Shown piece by piece: positions 1 to 10,936 of a DNA stretch of 64,000 nucleotides (position 1 is the first letter of the stretch; the number at the start of each line of letters is the position of its first letter). Below the pieces are notes generated by a model. The model was not told the origin of the DNA. It ran no database searches and was given only the letters and a program-made list of their open reading frames with translations. The stretch is from contig NC_057378.1 of NCBI RefSeq assembly GCF_016906535.1, positions 620,001-684,000 of the forward strand, written 5' to 3'. The position numbers and the translations under genes are program-made. The DNA comes from Rhizoctonia solani (lineage: Eukaryota > Basidiomycota > Agaricomycetes > Cantharellales > Ceratobasidiaceae).

Positions 1-2179
1 GAATGCTCAGAATGGGGCCGTGTCACTATTCTCAATTGTCTTGCACGCTTCCGTACTACGGACGAAAAGAGGCCGAGCATATTTGTGAAAGAATTATGCC
101 TCAGTTCCAGCACGTGAATGGTAGTGTCGTTTTGGCTGCCATCAAGGTGTGTGTGTTGTGTAAACGAACTGCGAAGGATCTTCTAATTTATATCGGATGA
201 GAGTAGGCAGTCATGACGCATATCAAGCATGTAACTCGCCAACAACTCCAAACCCAACTTATCCGCAAGATGGCACCTCCTTTGGTTTCGCTTATCTCTG
301 CTGAGCCAGAGGTTCAGTGGGTCGCCTTGCGAAATATTAATCTACTGCTCCAGGTCAGCCGTTTCACAATTCTTTAGGCACTTGGGATGTTGCTTATACC
401 TGGAATTAAAGGTTGAGCCGAACCTACTTCAGAATGAAATGCGTGTTTTCTTCTGCAAGTACAACGACCCTCCCTATGTCAAGGTTGAAAAACTAGATAT
501 CATGGTCCGACTGGCTGCGGAAAAGAACGTAGATACGCTGCTGAGTGAACTGAAAGAGCGAGCCACCTCACCTTCTACGTTGTCTACTGGTTCTAACCTG
601 GCGCCCTAGATATGCATCTGAAGCCGATGTGGAATTCGTCAGGCGTGCGATTAAAACCATTGGACACTGCGCTATCAAGATCGAGGCCTCGGCCGAAAGA
701 TGTGTCAATGTTCTACTGGACCTTATTGCAACAAGGGTCAGCTACGTTGTTCAGGAGGCTATTGTGGCCGTAAAGGTGAGCGAGATCGTTATATAAAATT
801 TCCAAATCTAGTAATAACACATTTGCATACAGGATATCCTGCGTAAATACCCCTCGCGCTATGAAGGTGTGATCCCAATAGTGTGCACTGCTCTCGAAGA
901 GCTCGATGAACCAGAAGCCCGCGCCAGTCTGGTTTGGATCGTTGGTGAACACGCGGAGAAGATCGATAACGCTGGTGATTTGCTCGAAGGATTTGTGGAT
1001 TCGTTCCTAGAAGAAGCATATCCGGTGCGTATTTGGATGTACTAGTCCCGCTGAATTTTTTTGATTTTCTTTTTTTGCGTTTTGTTAGGTGCAACTTCAG
1101 ATCCTTGCGGCAACAGTTAAACTCTTCCTGAAGAAACCTGGGCCATCCCAAGCTGTCGTCCAACGCGTGTTACAAACCGCTACGAAAGACTGCGATAGTC
1201 CCGACGTCCGTGATCGGGCGTACATATACTGGAGGCTGCTATCTTTGAGCTCCGATGCAGGTGCAGGTCAGTATTTTTTCTCTCCCAAACTTTCTTCCTC
1301 ACGCAATAATCATTTCCTAGGTAAATCTGTTATCCTCGCTATGCGACCACCTATCGAGCTACCACGTACATCTCTCCCTGTGCCGGTGCTCGAGGAGCTT
1401 ATTCGCGACCTGTCGAGTCTTGCAAGCGTTTACCACAAGCCTGCAGAGACATTTATTGGAACTGGACGTATGGGTGCATCTGGTTCAAAGGGATTAGGCG
1501 CCGAGTGAGTTGCATCCCTTTACTTGATCTCGTGATTGAGAACGGGGATCGCGTGACCCGTTCAGATTGATGGGATGCTGGTGTTCCGGACCACTTCTCC
1601 GAGTGACTCGGTCATTGTTGTGTCGCATCGATCCGTAGCGCTCTCGCTTGGGACGCCGACTGTCGGCTACCTCCCAAAAACGACACATTCATGTGCTCGG
1701 CCCTTTTTATTGCTCCCCATCAATGTTTGATATACTCTACATTTCCATGGTATACTAACATACATTCACAGCCTCGAAGAAGATGTCGAGCGTGCGTTAC
1801 AGACCGTAGCCGCAGGCCGGAAAGCAGAGAACCTGCTCGACTTTGATGAGCCCGTGTCTGGGGGCACGGGTCAGACCAATTCGCTCGCGAACCTCAACCT
1901 CACGACCAGTCCGGCCGCGATCCTCACTTCATCAAACCCGCTGGCCGACTTGGCCGATATATTCGGCAGCGACTCGATGAGTCTAGGAGGAAGCAACGCA
2001 GCTGTTATGTCCCCCACGACGGCTGGGTCGCCGAATGTAGGGGGACCATGTCGCCTATCTCGGCTGGCGGAGGGTTTGGGTCGATGGGTGCTTTGGGCGC
2101 ACCCCAGCAGCAGCAACCTCAACAACCTCAACAGCAAAAGCCACAACAGGCGAGTGATGATTTGCTGGGACTTTTCTGA
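1..2179 (+). CDS. APL2: Clathrin adaptor complex beta subunit (beta-adaptin, AP-1 type), 5' end missing
   Basis: Large beta chain of a heterotetrameric clathrin adaptor, which acts at the trans-Golgi/endosome membrane and binds dileucine cargo and clathrin. The exons read through the adaptin helical-solenoid domain, with family blocks [62 protein letters not shown] and [10 protein letters not shown] Ser/Gly/Gln-rich hinge follows, holding a clathrin box LLDFD at about 1833-1847, and the protein ends DDLLGLF. There is no C-terminal ear domain, which is usual for fungal beta chains of this class. The start lies outside the window. One intron (558-609) needs a GC donor. The last large intron (1505-1771, 267 nt) is much longer than its neighbours and has a perfect TACTAAC branch site near 1753. 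The frame breaks in the G run 2040-2044: with one more G the hinge runs to the stop at 2177-2179, otherwise it drifts to a stop at 2219. AP-2 beta is the alternative. Confidence 0.93.
558..609 (+). other. GC-AG intron in the beta-adaptin gene
   Basis: Between the exon ending ELK(E) and the exon starting [10 protein letters not shown] no GT donor fits. Splicing at GCGAGC (558) to CTAG (609) joins AAAGA to ATATGCATCT. This restores the family sequence [11 protein letters not shown] with no lost or added residue. Confidence 0.7.
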
Positions 2180-2797
2180 ATTAGAGGTTGCGACTTGTTC
2201 TTGTGTATTTTGCTTGTGAATTGATCCCGCTTTTTTTTATGTTCATCCCGTTTAGCGAGGTTGATCTGATCGGCTCTGCCCATATTGCATTTCGTGTTTG
2301 GGCGGTGAAATTGAGCGGTATGTTGTTTCTCCTCGTGATCTCGGACGGTCAGTTCGGCGACCAGCCTTGTGAGAGGATGGGAAAACTGTGGTTCTGGGGA
2401 CAGCGCTTGACTCGAAGGAGCGGCAGTCATGTGCAGTTTCTACTAACCGAGCTTGATTCGCGATTACCCAATGGTTCGTGACCGCAAGCTTCAATGACAT
2501 GGTTTCCTGTCTGTTGTTCCAGATTCGGGACACTCAGGCAACCGCCTACCATAACAGGTATGCTCGGGGCTTGGCCACGATTTACGCAAGCAATGCGCTA
2601 ATTATGTACCCTATCTCGAAGGCAAGTTGCGCGGGGGAGAGCGTATGGGACACTTCGGTAGTGATCGCGTATGCAGGCTAAGGCCGCCGACGCGCGCGCA
2701 CACACTGGCCGTGGTCCTTGAAGGTATATGCTACACGGGACTACACCGCACTGACACAACTCGACAAAATAATACAAAGTATCAAGCTGATACCTAG
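2180..2797. other. Intergenic, 3' of adaptin and 5' of chitinase
   Basis: No reading frame with family features is visible on either strand. The right end is the chitinase promoter. Confidence 0.6.
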
Positions 2798-2804
2798 TAT
2801 ATAA
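2798..2804 (+). promoter_or_regulatory. TATA box of the chitinase gene
   Basis: TATATAA lies 64-70 bp before the chitinase ATG, a typical distance for fungal secreted-enzyme genes. Confidence 0.6.
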
Positions 2805-2867
2805 GTGAGGCATGCTTCCGATAGTTGAAATCCCAGTTCTGAACACTTCAGCTCATCCACAGCAAAG

Positions 2868-5196
2868 ATGCACACACTCTCGCTCCTCGTTGCCCTGGGC
2901 GCTGCCCTCTCTGCTGCTGCATCGCAGATTCACCACCGTCCTGAAAACTTCCTTACCAAGGCCGCCCCTAACACCCCTCCCTCCAACCGTACCGTTACTC
3001 CCCAGCCTCTTCACGAGCGCGTCGCCGTCCTCGATAAGCGTGCCAATGGCAAGGTTAACATTGGTTACTTTGTAAACTGGGGCATTTATGCGCGTGCCTT
3101 CTGTCAGTACAACTTCCTTGGTTCTGAATTTTTGGGTTGGCGATGTTTACCAACGATTCATTTTTTGACAGACCCCCAAAACATCGATGCTAGCAAGTTG
3201 ACCCATGTTCTCTACAGGTGAGAAAAGTGCAACAAGGAGGTTTTACCGTGTCTGATTCTTTGATATAGCTTTGCTGATACCGACCCTTCGACTGGTGCCA
3301 TCAAATTGTCTGACCCCGATGCTGACAGGCGGTGAGTATTATTTATCCTTTCTGCGGTCGATCGTACTCAAATTAATTTACATTAGAAACACTGTAAGAT
3401 CTATTTGTAGCGCCGGGTACCACATGCTTATTTTTTTTTTTTCAGACGACGGCGATTCTTGGAATGACACTGGAACAACGTCTACGCAAGTCCATGTTTG
3501 GTTGTATTTGCTGCACATGGCTAATTTGAGCGGATACAGGGTAACTTCAAGCAACTATACCTCCTCAAGCAGAAGAACCGCTCTCTCAAGGTTCTCCTTT
3601 CCATCGGAGGATGGACTTACTCTCAGGCCGGGCACTTCAACTTCGTGACCAACCCTTCAGCCCGCGCAACCTTCGTCTCTTCAGCCATCACCCTTCTTGA
3701 GGACAATGGTCTTGACGGAATGTGAGTGGCATCGAATATCACATTTGTAAATGACAGCTGAATTTACCGACTAGTGATATTGACTACGAGTACCCCGCTG
3801 CGGGAGCTCAGGCCCAAGGCTACGCCTCACTTCTTTCTGAGCTCAGGGCTGCTCTCGACGCACACGCAGCCAAGAAGGGCGAGTCTAACCCCTACCAAAT
3901 TACCGTGAGTGCAGCGATCCACATTGGGAGCGTATAGAATACTCATCACGAAATATTAGGCCGCTGTCCCAGCTGGCAAGTCCAACTACCAAAACCTGTT
4001 GGTTTCCCAAATGGACAAGTCGTTGACTTCTGGAACTTGATGGTGGGTCTATTGCTACCGCTACCCGCATCTGTCCACTGACTTTCTTTTCAGGCATACG
4101 ATTATGCGGGCTCCTGGTCCACTACTGTACGTTACTTTATTGATTTAAGCTCTAATACTGACATTTTATTTAGTCCGACGACCAAGCCAACCTTTACGGA
4201 CCAACCAACTCTGACACCGATACTGATTCCGCCATCAAATGGTACACTGCCAACGGTGCTACTACCAGCAAAATTGTCATGGGTATGTGGCATCACCCTC
4301 CTATATTGATATGTATGATAATTAACGCTCATATATTAGGTCTTCCTCTGTACGGTCGCGCATTCGAGAGCACCAATGGGATTCGCCAACCTTTCAACGG
4401 AATTGGCCCCGGTACTTGGGAGGCAGGCGTATACGACTACAAGGCCCTTCCTTTAGCCGGCGCCGCTGTTTTCGAAGATTCATCTCGTGGATCCAGCTAC
4501 AGCTACGACTCTTCCAAGAAGGAGCTTGTCTCTTACGATACTCCCAACGTCATCCGCCAAAAGGCCGCATACATCAAGAGCAAGGGTCTCGGTGGAGGTG
4601 AGTTGAATCCAAAATACCCAATAGCCCGAGGTTCTCAAAATCGTTATAGGAATGTTCTGGGAACTTTCCTCGGACAAGAAGGGAACAGACAGTCTCGTTT
4701 CCATCACCGCTTCCAACATTGGCGCACTCGACAGCACTCCTAACCACTTGTACTACCCTTACTCCAAGTTCGATAACATCAAGAACAACATGGGAGCTGG
4801 CCCCGGAAGCCCTGGTACCGTCGCACCGTCGCCCACCACTACCAAGCCGCCTGTCACCACCACCACTACCAAGCCTCCTGTCACCACCACTACTGCGCCA
4901 CCAACCACCACCACGAAGCCCCCTACTACCGGATGTGGCAGCCTCTCCGCATGGCGCTCCGATCTCGCTTATGTTGCCGGAAACGTTGTCTCCTACAATG
5001 GTAAGGTCATTCATCTGCCACGATTCAGTACGCAAGCTAACAAAAAGTCAAATAGGCCACAAGTGGACCGCCAAATGGTGGAACCAGAACGAGTTCCCTG
5101 GAGGAGCGTCCGAGTAAGTTGAATAAAGAATGCGCTCGAATCACACCATCTGACTCTGCAACTTATAGTGCCTGGACCGACAACGGTGCTTGCTAA
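2868..5196 (+). CDS. Secreted GH18 chitinase with C-terminal CBM5/12 chitin-binding module
   Basis: Hydrolyses beta-1,4 links in chitin outside the cell or in the wall. The start gives a signal peptide (about residues 1-19) and a short pro-region ending Lys57-Arg58, a Kex2-type site, just before the barrel (VNIGYFVNWGIYAR). GH18 landmarks follow: LLSIGGWTYS (strand 3) and DGIDIDYEYP, the DxxDxDxE motif with the catalytic Glu, then NLMAYDYAGSW and MGLPLYGRAF. A Thr/Pro-rich linker (about 4830-4930) leads to a CBM5/12 ending KWWNQNEFPGGAS..DAWTDNGAC. About eleven introns, two of them unusual: a GC-AG intron (3486-3539) and one side of a 7-nt microexon (3387-3393). Three one-base gaps interrupt the frame, near 3327, 3477 and 4017; each is closed by one more A in an A run, so I take them as sequence errors. 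A young pseudogene is the alternative. It opens a chitin-related gene group reaching to 9234. Confidence 0.93.
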
Positions 5197-6512
5197 ATGC
5201 TACGAGGTTATTATAGACGGCTGGTTTAAGGTCTTGTTTTCTGAGATTGATTCGATTATAAAAAGACTAGATCTCAATGTACCTACCCATTGAATTCTAC
5301 GCTGCTCATATGCTTTCTCCCTGAGCGACCGATTAGATCAGAACAGATGACTATTTAGCTGCTGGGCTGTTTAAATCTATAGATGGCATAAGAATGTGAA
5401 ATCCCTTCTTTCGACTGGGTTTTAGCAGCATCAATAATATCCCCTCCCGTGAAAGGATGGCACGGCTGTATTGAATAAAAGCGAATTCAGACCTGTGAGG
5501 GAGATTTGAAGCAATGATTCAAACTTGGCGACAAGATCAATAGGTGTGGATATTAAAGAATTAGGCGTACTGGAGGCGTACTGGTAGCGACAAGCCTCGG
5601 ATTCCTGACGCACATGTGTAGTCAAGAGAAATAAAATATTGAATATTGATAAATGGCGGTCTAGAGTAGCCCTATGAAATATCTTCGCCAATATTCCAGC
5701 TTCTTTCCTCTTTCTTGGGTCACATGTTGGCACTGATAGTCAGGCCCACATAACGTAGACCGCAACACAAAACCTTAGCGGTCCGCGATGACTTACGTGA
5801 TCACTTGGAAATGAGTTACATCGCTATCCAATACAAGTGGAGGCTATCGCTCACGTGCTATCGCTATAGTTATTTTCTTCCGAGACAAATCAAGTGGAGG
5901 TGGAGAGGTGGAGGACGTCACGTGTTCTGCTATGTGGAGGTGAACGAGCCCATTTGACGCTGCGAGGCTTTGAGAGTGGTCTGTCGCTGTGCGAATATGA
6001 ATATACCGCTTAGCGAGACTCAAACTTCGATTCTCGCTACACTTTTCTCGTCCCAAGCGTCTCAAGAGTGGAACCCCAAAGTGAGGATTTTCTGGATATC
6101 AAGACTCGCACATTATATCCGAAGTGCTGTTCAGATCTCACTGCTATTTCCATCAGTCTGAATCTTCAGCTCGCCTCTGTACACCGTCTGGCTAAGCGTC
6201 CTTGGTGAAATCACGACGAAGGTTTGCCACACTTTGAGATTTGGACTCACCACGAGGGGTAGTGGAATGACACATTTCACATTTTTCCAACACTATGCAT
6301 ACTTGCATGAATATCGGTGCTTCTTCCCTGATCGTGGGTTCTAATCTCGTCATTATCCATAAGCTTCCTTGGCTGGGGCTATCGAAGCATTGTTCGTATA
6401 CATATGCTCTCTTCCTACCCATTTGACCTTCCATGACACTAACGCGTTAAAAAGGGCAGATGTGTTGCTATCCGCCTCACAGACTCATCCTCTTCTCATC
6501 TTTTGCTTAGCT
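5197..6512. other. Intergenic, chitinase to AA7 oxidase
   Basis: I see no supported gene. Two CACGTG sites lie close together (5852-5857 and 5919-5924) with repeated GTGGAGG words between and around them. They could be regulatory for the oxidase gene, but are 600 bp from its ATG. Confidence 0.5.
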
Positions 6513-8383
6513 ATGGCACACAAGTCTACCCTTCTCTTCGGTGCTCTCGCACTTTCACTCGCTGCCGCTCAGAGCCAGGACCTTGCTACCTGTCTTCAGC
6601 AGGGCAGTACGAACGACACCGTTATCTTGCCGTCTAGTTTCGGCTACGAAGCCGCCGCTTATGCTACCTTCAATCAGCGCCTGCTCTACAACCCCACTGC
6701 GGTTGTGTATCCGTAAGTTTTGGTTCCGAAGCAGTCAAACCACCCGTTTACAACTTTGTCGTATATAGCACTACCGCACAGGATATCCAGAGATATGTGA
6801 GATGCGCAGCTGCCAGCGGCGTACCAATCGCGGCACGCTCCGGAGGACATTCGTATGCCTCTTATGATGTAAGTCTCATACTTAAGCGATAAATACCACC
6901 AGCCGTTCTAACTAATAACAGCTCGGAGGGGTCGATGGAGCCATTGTGGTTGACTTGTCGAACATGACGTCTGTCGTTGTCCACGATGATGGCACCGCAT
7001 ATATCCAGACTGGAAATCGCCTGGGTGATATGGCTCGGAAGCTCTGGGACCAGGGACGGCGCAGCGTCCCACATGGGTTTGTTGAAACCGTAAGTGCATC
7101 GCAGCTGACCACCAAGAAATACAACTGACACAAAGGTTTTATCTTCATCTGTTCTCCCCACAGGTCGGCACCGGTGTACGTTATCAACTCACACCTAACA
7201 CGAGGTATACTAACCGCGCATGCACTTGTTTCAGGGTCATATATCTTTCGGTGGCATGGGAGCCTGGTCCCGACGCCATGGTCTTGCCCAGGATCGCGTC
7301 ATCGGAGCAGAGATCGTGCTTGCTAACGGAACCATCCTAACTGCCTCTCACACGAACCAGCCTGACTTGTTCTGGGCCATCCGCGGAGCAGCACCCTCGT
7401 TCGGCATTGTCACCCAGTGGATCATGGATACGCTACCAACCGACCCTAGCGTGATCACTTATACCGTTGACTACGATGCTGTCACCACCAGCACACAGCT
7501 CAGTCAGATCTTTCAGCGCTGGCAGGCCACTGTTGCATCCGCACCTGACGAGTCATGGCTTGCATCACGGGTAGCTAGAGCTACTACTGCAAGCGATTTG
7601 ACTCTACAAGTATGTAACACCAAACTGCATATAGTAGAACTGTTCTGACCAGCCCTATCTCTGGCAGTTGCGAGGTGTGTACTTTGGCACCCAAGACCAG
7701 TTCAACGCATACACCGCAAACTGGACGACGTTGTTCAGCCCTGGGCGTCTGAGCTCACAGGCTCATGACTGGTATGGTGGTATAATCGCACCTCTATCGA
7801 CATCGACTATTCCCCGGCGCCTGAACGTGTTCGGAAAGTCACTGATGACGAATGACTCGGTGATCCCCGAGCGCTGGGACAGTATGTGCGAGTACATCTT
7901 TAGTGCAGGAATGAACGCATCACTACCGTGGTGGTTCGAGTCCTACAGTACGTATATATGGTTCTACTACACCCAGTTTTCGTTGATCATATCTCATAGG
8001 CTACGGTGGTGCGATCTCTCGCCAAGGGACAGACGCAACATCGTTCGCTAGCCGAGATGCGTTGTTTTCGTACCAATGGTGGGGATACACGCCTGCGAAT
8101 ACCGCCTTCCCCTCGGATGGCATTTCGTTCGTTGATGGAATGCTCAAAGCACTGGAGCCGAACCCGCAGAAGGCTTGTGAGTTGAGCGTACCCGAAGCTG
8201 TTGCTCTCCGAAACTGACGAGGCGTTCTGGGTAGACCCGAACTATGTTGATCCTACGCTGTCGGCTGATGAGTGGAAGCAACAATACTATGGCGACCACT
8301 ATGAACGTTTGGCAAGGATCAAGAGGGCAGTGGATCCGAACAATGTGTTCCGATTCGCTCAGTCTATCGAAGTGGCTGAATAG
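6513..8383 (+). CDS. Secreted FAD-linked oxidase, BBE/AA7 oligosaccharide-oxidase family
   Basis: A vanillyl-alcohol-oxidase-fold flavoenzyme. AA7 relatives oxidise the C1 hydroxyl of cello- or chito-oligosaccharides with O2 or another acceptor. The chosen ATG gives a signal peptide ([20 protein letters not shown]). FAD-domain blocks are [12 protein letters not shown], whose His carries covalent FAD in the family, then [20 protein letters not shown] and [15 protein letters not shown]. The C-terminal BBE segment is [35 protein letters not shown]. The second covalent anchor, a Cys in the GTCPxVGxxGH loop of known AA7 oxidases, is Val here (HGFVETVGTGGH), so FAD is probably bound by one link only. 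A 12-nt exon (7164-7175) encodes VGTG. The last intron is best placed at 8177-8234, giving KAYPNYVDP. The substrate cannot be read from the sequence. The neighbours (chitinase, CBM5/12 protein) make chito-oligosaccharides a reasonable guess. Confidence 0.92.
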
Positions 8384-8727
8384 AGAGATATGCGTTCGAA
8401 TGGAAATAGCAATATTACTGTGCACATTATGCACGCTCAGTAGGAATAAGGGTTACTGTGGACCGAGAAAATGTATCTTAGTCCTCAATCGGTTGGGTTT
8501 TCCGAATAAGAATGGCAGTGGCATATACAATGTGTTCTCTTTCATTTGATGTGTGGTGATCAGTAGGAGCCAATCAACAATCAAAACGAAGAAGATACAT
8601 GGATGCATTTGTTTCACAAAATACAGTCATTAACCTGAGTTGAGAGCAAACTAACTACACTGAAGTCTCAGGCATTCATTCCAGACGAGAAAACCGGCTC
8701 TGGGACAATACTCCACTGCGAGCATGC
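8384..8727. other. Convergent 3' region between AA7 oxidase and CBM5/12 gene
   Basis: About 340 bp between two stop codons facing each other. Nothing coding is seen, and no clear terminator structure stands out. Confidence 0.5.
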
Positions 8728-9234
8728 TCACACAGGCCCAAGGTCGATCCACACACTATTGCAAGTTTTGCGTGAGACTATATCATCTAAGTGTGTTGTC
8801 TTTACTTACCCAGAGGGCCCACCCGGAACCTGGTTTTGATTCCATTCCTTAGCAGACCACCAATGACCTATAACCTTTGGTCAGCTCACACTGTACTTTA
8901 TGATTATTAAATCTACCTACCATTGTATGTGACAACGCTATGAGCGGTATAAGCAATATTGCGTTGCCAAGCGTCATTGAAATTCTGTTTCCAGGCACTA
9001 GTGCATAAATTCCATTAAAAGTGCAACCTAAACCGACTGCTCGTCGGGCTTACCCGGCTGGACCTCCAGGAACCTCATTTTGGTTCCACCGGATCGCAGT
9101 CCATATGGCGCCTGTCGGTACACTATCAATCTATACTACACTCGACGTATAGACCAAATGTACTTACCTTGGTAGCAGACCACATTGCCGGAAGTGTAGG
9201 CAATATCTGGCTGCCACTTAGGGATTCTGTGCAT
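8728..9234 (-). CDS. Small tandem CBM5/12 chitin-binding protein (95 aa, five exons)
   Basis: Assembled from exons 9168-9234, 9054-9111, 8921-8997, 8810-8867 and 8728-8755, which total 288 nt in one open frame. All four introns have GTAAG/GTAGG donors and AG acceptors. The protein is two copies of a CBM5/12 module. Copy 1 runs from KWQPDIAYTSGNVVCYQG to AIRWNQNEVPGGPAG, and copy 2 from WQRNIAYTAHSVVTYNG to AKEWNQNQVPGGPSG. Each has the AY..G..V.Y.G and W(N)QN..PGG cores that bind crystalline chitin in this family. Introns fall at matching places in the two copies, which points to internal duplication. The start MHRIPKW has no signal peptide, and a TATA box sits 92 bp upstream, so an extra upstream exon is unlikely. 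There is no catalytic domain. It could bind chitin in the wall after unconventional export, or work in the cytosol. The exact role is unknown. Confidence 0.85.
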
Positions 9235-9325
9235 AATGAACAAGGATTTAGCGAGTTGATATCTTTGGGTGCTGTTCTTTGAACTGAGGCTCGAAGTGAA
9301 CACTTTTCGGCTATAATGCTCTGAT

Positions 9326-9331
9326 TTTATA
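9326..9331 (-). promoter_or_regulatory. TATA box of the tandem CBM5/12 gene
   Basis: On the minus strand this reads TATAAA, 92-97 bp before the ATG at 9234. It supports a short leader and the proposed start. Confidence 0.55.
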
Positions 9332-10936
9332 CTCTACGGTAGTTCTACTGGACGGCTTTGACATATCTATATGCGGGTTTGAAGCATGAACGGGCCGAAT
9401 GGCGCATAGACGCATTCCTTAAAAGAACTCTATGGGGTAAACCGTTTGTCGCGTCCAGACACCTAGACCAACCGGCCAGTGATTATCGGAGTAATTCGCC
9501 CAACACCTGTGTACCTCAACTTCAAGCCGCACTGAAAGCCTCCCGTTCGGTGGCAAGGAACTGGGGGCTGAGATCCGAAGTCCGACCTGGTAATAAATTT
9601 AATACTTCCAGAATGGTCATACTGCAAATGACGAGATCAGTAGTTGCGCCCGACAAACGACAGTCATCTAGACTCAATGCCGGTGGGTACCGGTGCGACA
9701 CCTTATTGCTAAATGCTAAGTCTCCGCCTATGAGGACACAGTACCTATAAATGAACTGAGAATAAACGCCAGTGTCTTGTTGAGGGAATTCATGTGTCAA
9801 CCCCACTACGCCATAACCTATCTAAGATTACGAGCCGGCCACGGTCGGTCGGGGCTGATTTTGAATGGTGTGGAGGGAAAACCGTGTCAATGTACCGTGA
9901 CCGGGGATAAAGGAAGAGGACGGGAGAGGTTGGGCACCACAGCCGATCAACCTCGATCGACACTCGAAGTGGAGGTCTGGAATCGCAAAAACTCGGCTAT
10001 ATCAGGCTATGGCCGGTCGGGACTCGGTAGAAGGGCGGAGTATCGGCTGAGCGTTTCTCGCAGGTCACGCTCAAACGCCTTCATTGATCAACTTAATTAT
10101 ACGCTGAATTTTGCATACCTATTGCTTTTAATTTGTATTAGGCACAGGGGGTACCCGGATACTCGCTATTTAGCTGTTGGCTATCTGTTAAAACTCCATT
10201 AATAAAAATTGAATGTTACAGAAAGTTATATCCGATCCCGGGCCCGTTTCGATGATAACTGTGCATGTGATGCAGTTTACTAGAGACAATGGCTCTACAA
10301 TTTGTATAAACAGGGACGTATATATTAAATGCCATCAACCGACGGAGTTTCTAGAGTCGTTGTTTCTAATGCGACTTGTATTTCGAGGTGAGTTGATACG
10401 CCGGATTATTCTTACATAAAGTTCAAGTCAAAGGCGGAGTGTGTCTGGTCTTTCATACCATTCCATGATGTTTGTAATTGGCTGTGGCACCTTTCAATAC
10501 CCATTTCTTAGGAATATTTCAATAGACCAACCCAATTCAAAGTGAAAATGGAACCAGAATCGACACCTCGGCAAAGTTCATCAGCTGGCAGTATCCGATT
10601 CCAGTATACCTGTATGTGTTTATTGAAGGTTACAGAGTTTGAAAATATTGCCCTCATGAGCTCAATAGACCGCACCACGATTATCGGCAAGATAGCCCTC
10701 GCATTGGACGTGATTTTCTGATATATTCATCTTTGATCAAAGGGGATTGAGCATATAGCCAAAAGCCAGCTAGTGGATGTGGCATCTAAGGTTTCTGTGT
10801 GTTTTCCATGCCAAGTGGTACAATCAACGGAAACCCCAATGTAGTTTGAGCCGAATATCCGACAAGACGCACGCCTCCCTATAACAAGTAGTTAATCACA
10901 ACCTGCCCCTTACCCGGAGATTCGACGAGCCTACCA
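9332..10936. other. Intergenic, 1.6 kb without a supported gene
   Basis: Only short unlinked frames. No transposase, reverse transcriptase, tRNA or conserved domain could be recognised on either strand. Confidence 0.5.

Noticed and set aside
4830..4935. ACC/CAC-rich repeat
   Set aside because: This is the Thr/Pro linker of the chitinase, not an independent repeat element.
9358..9750. 130-codon plus-strand frame
   Set aside because: No recognisable sequence, lies in the promoter side of the CBM5/12 gene, and has no splice-consistent continuation.
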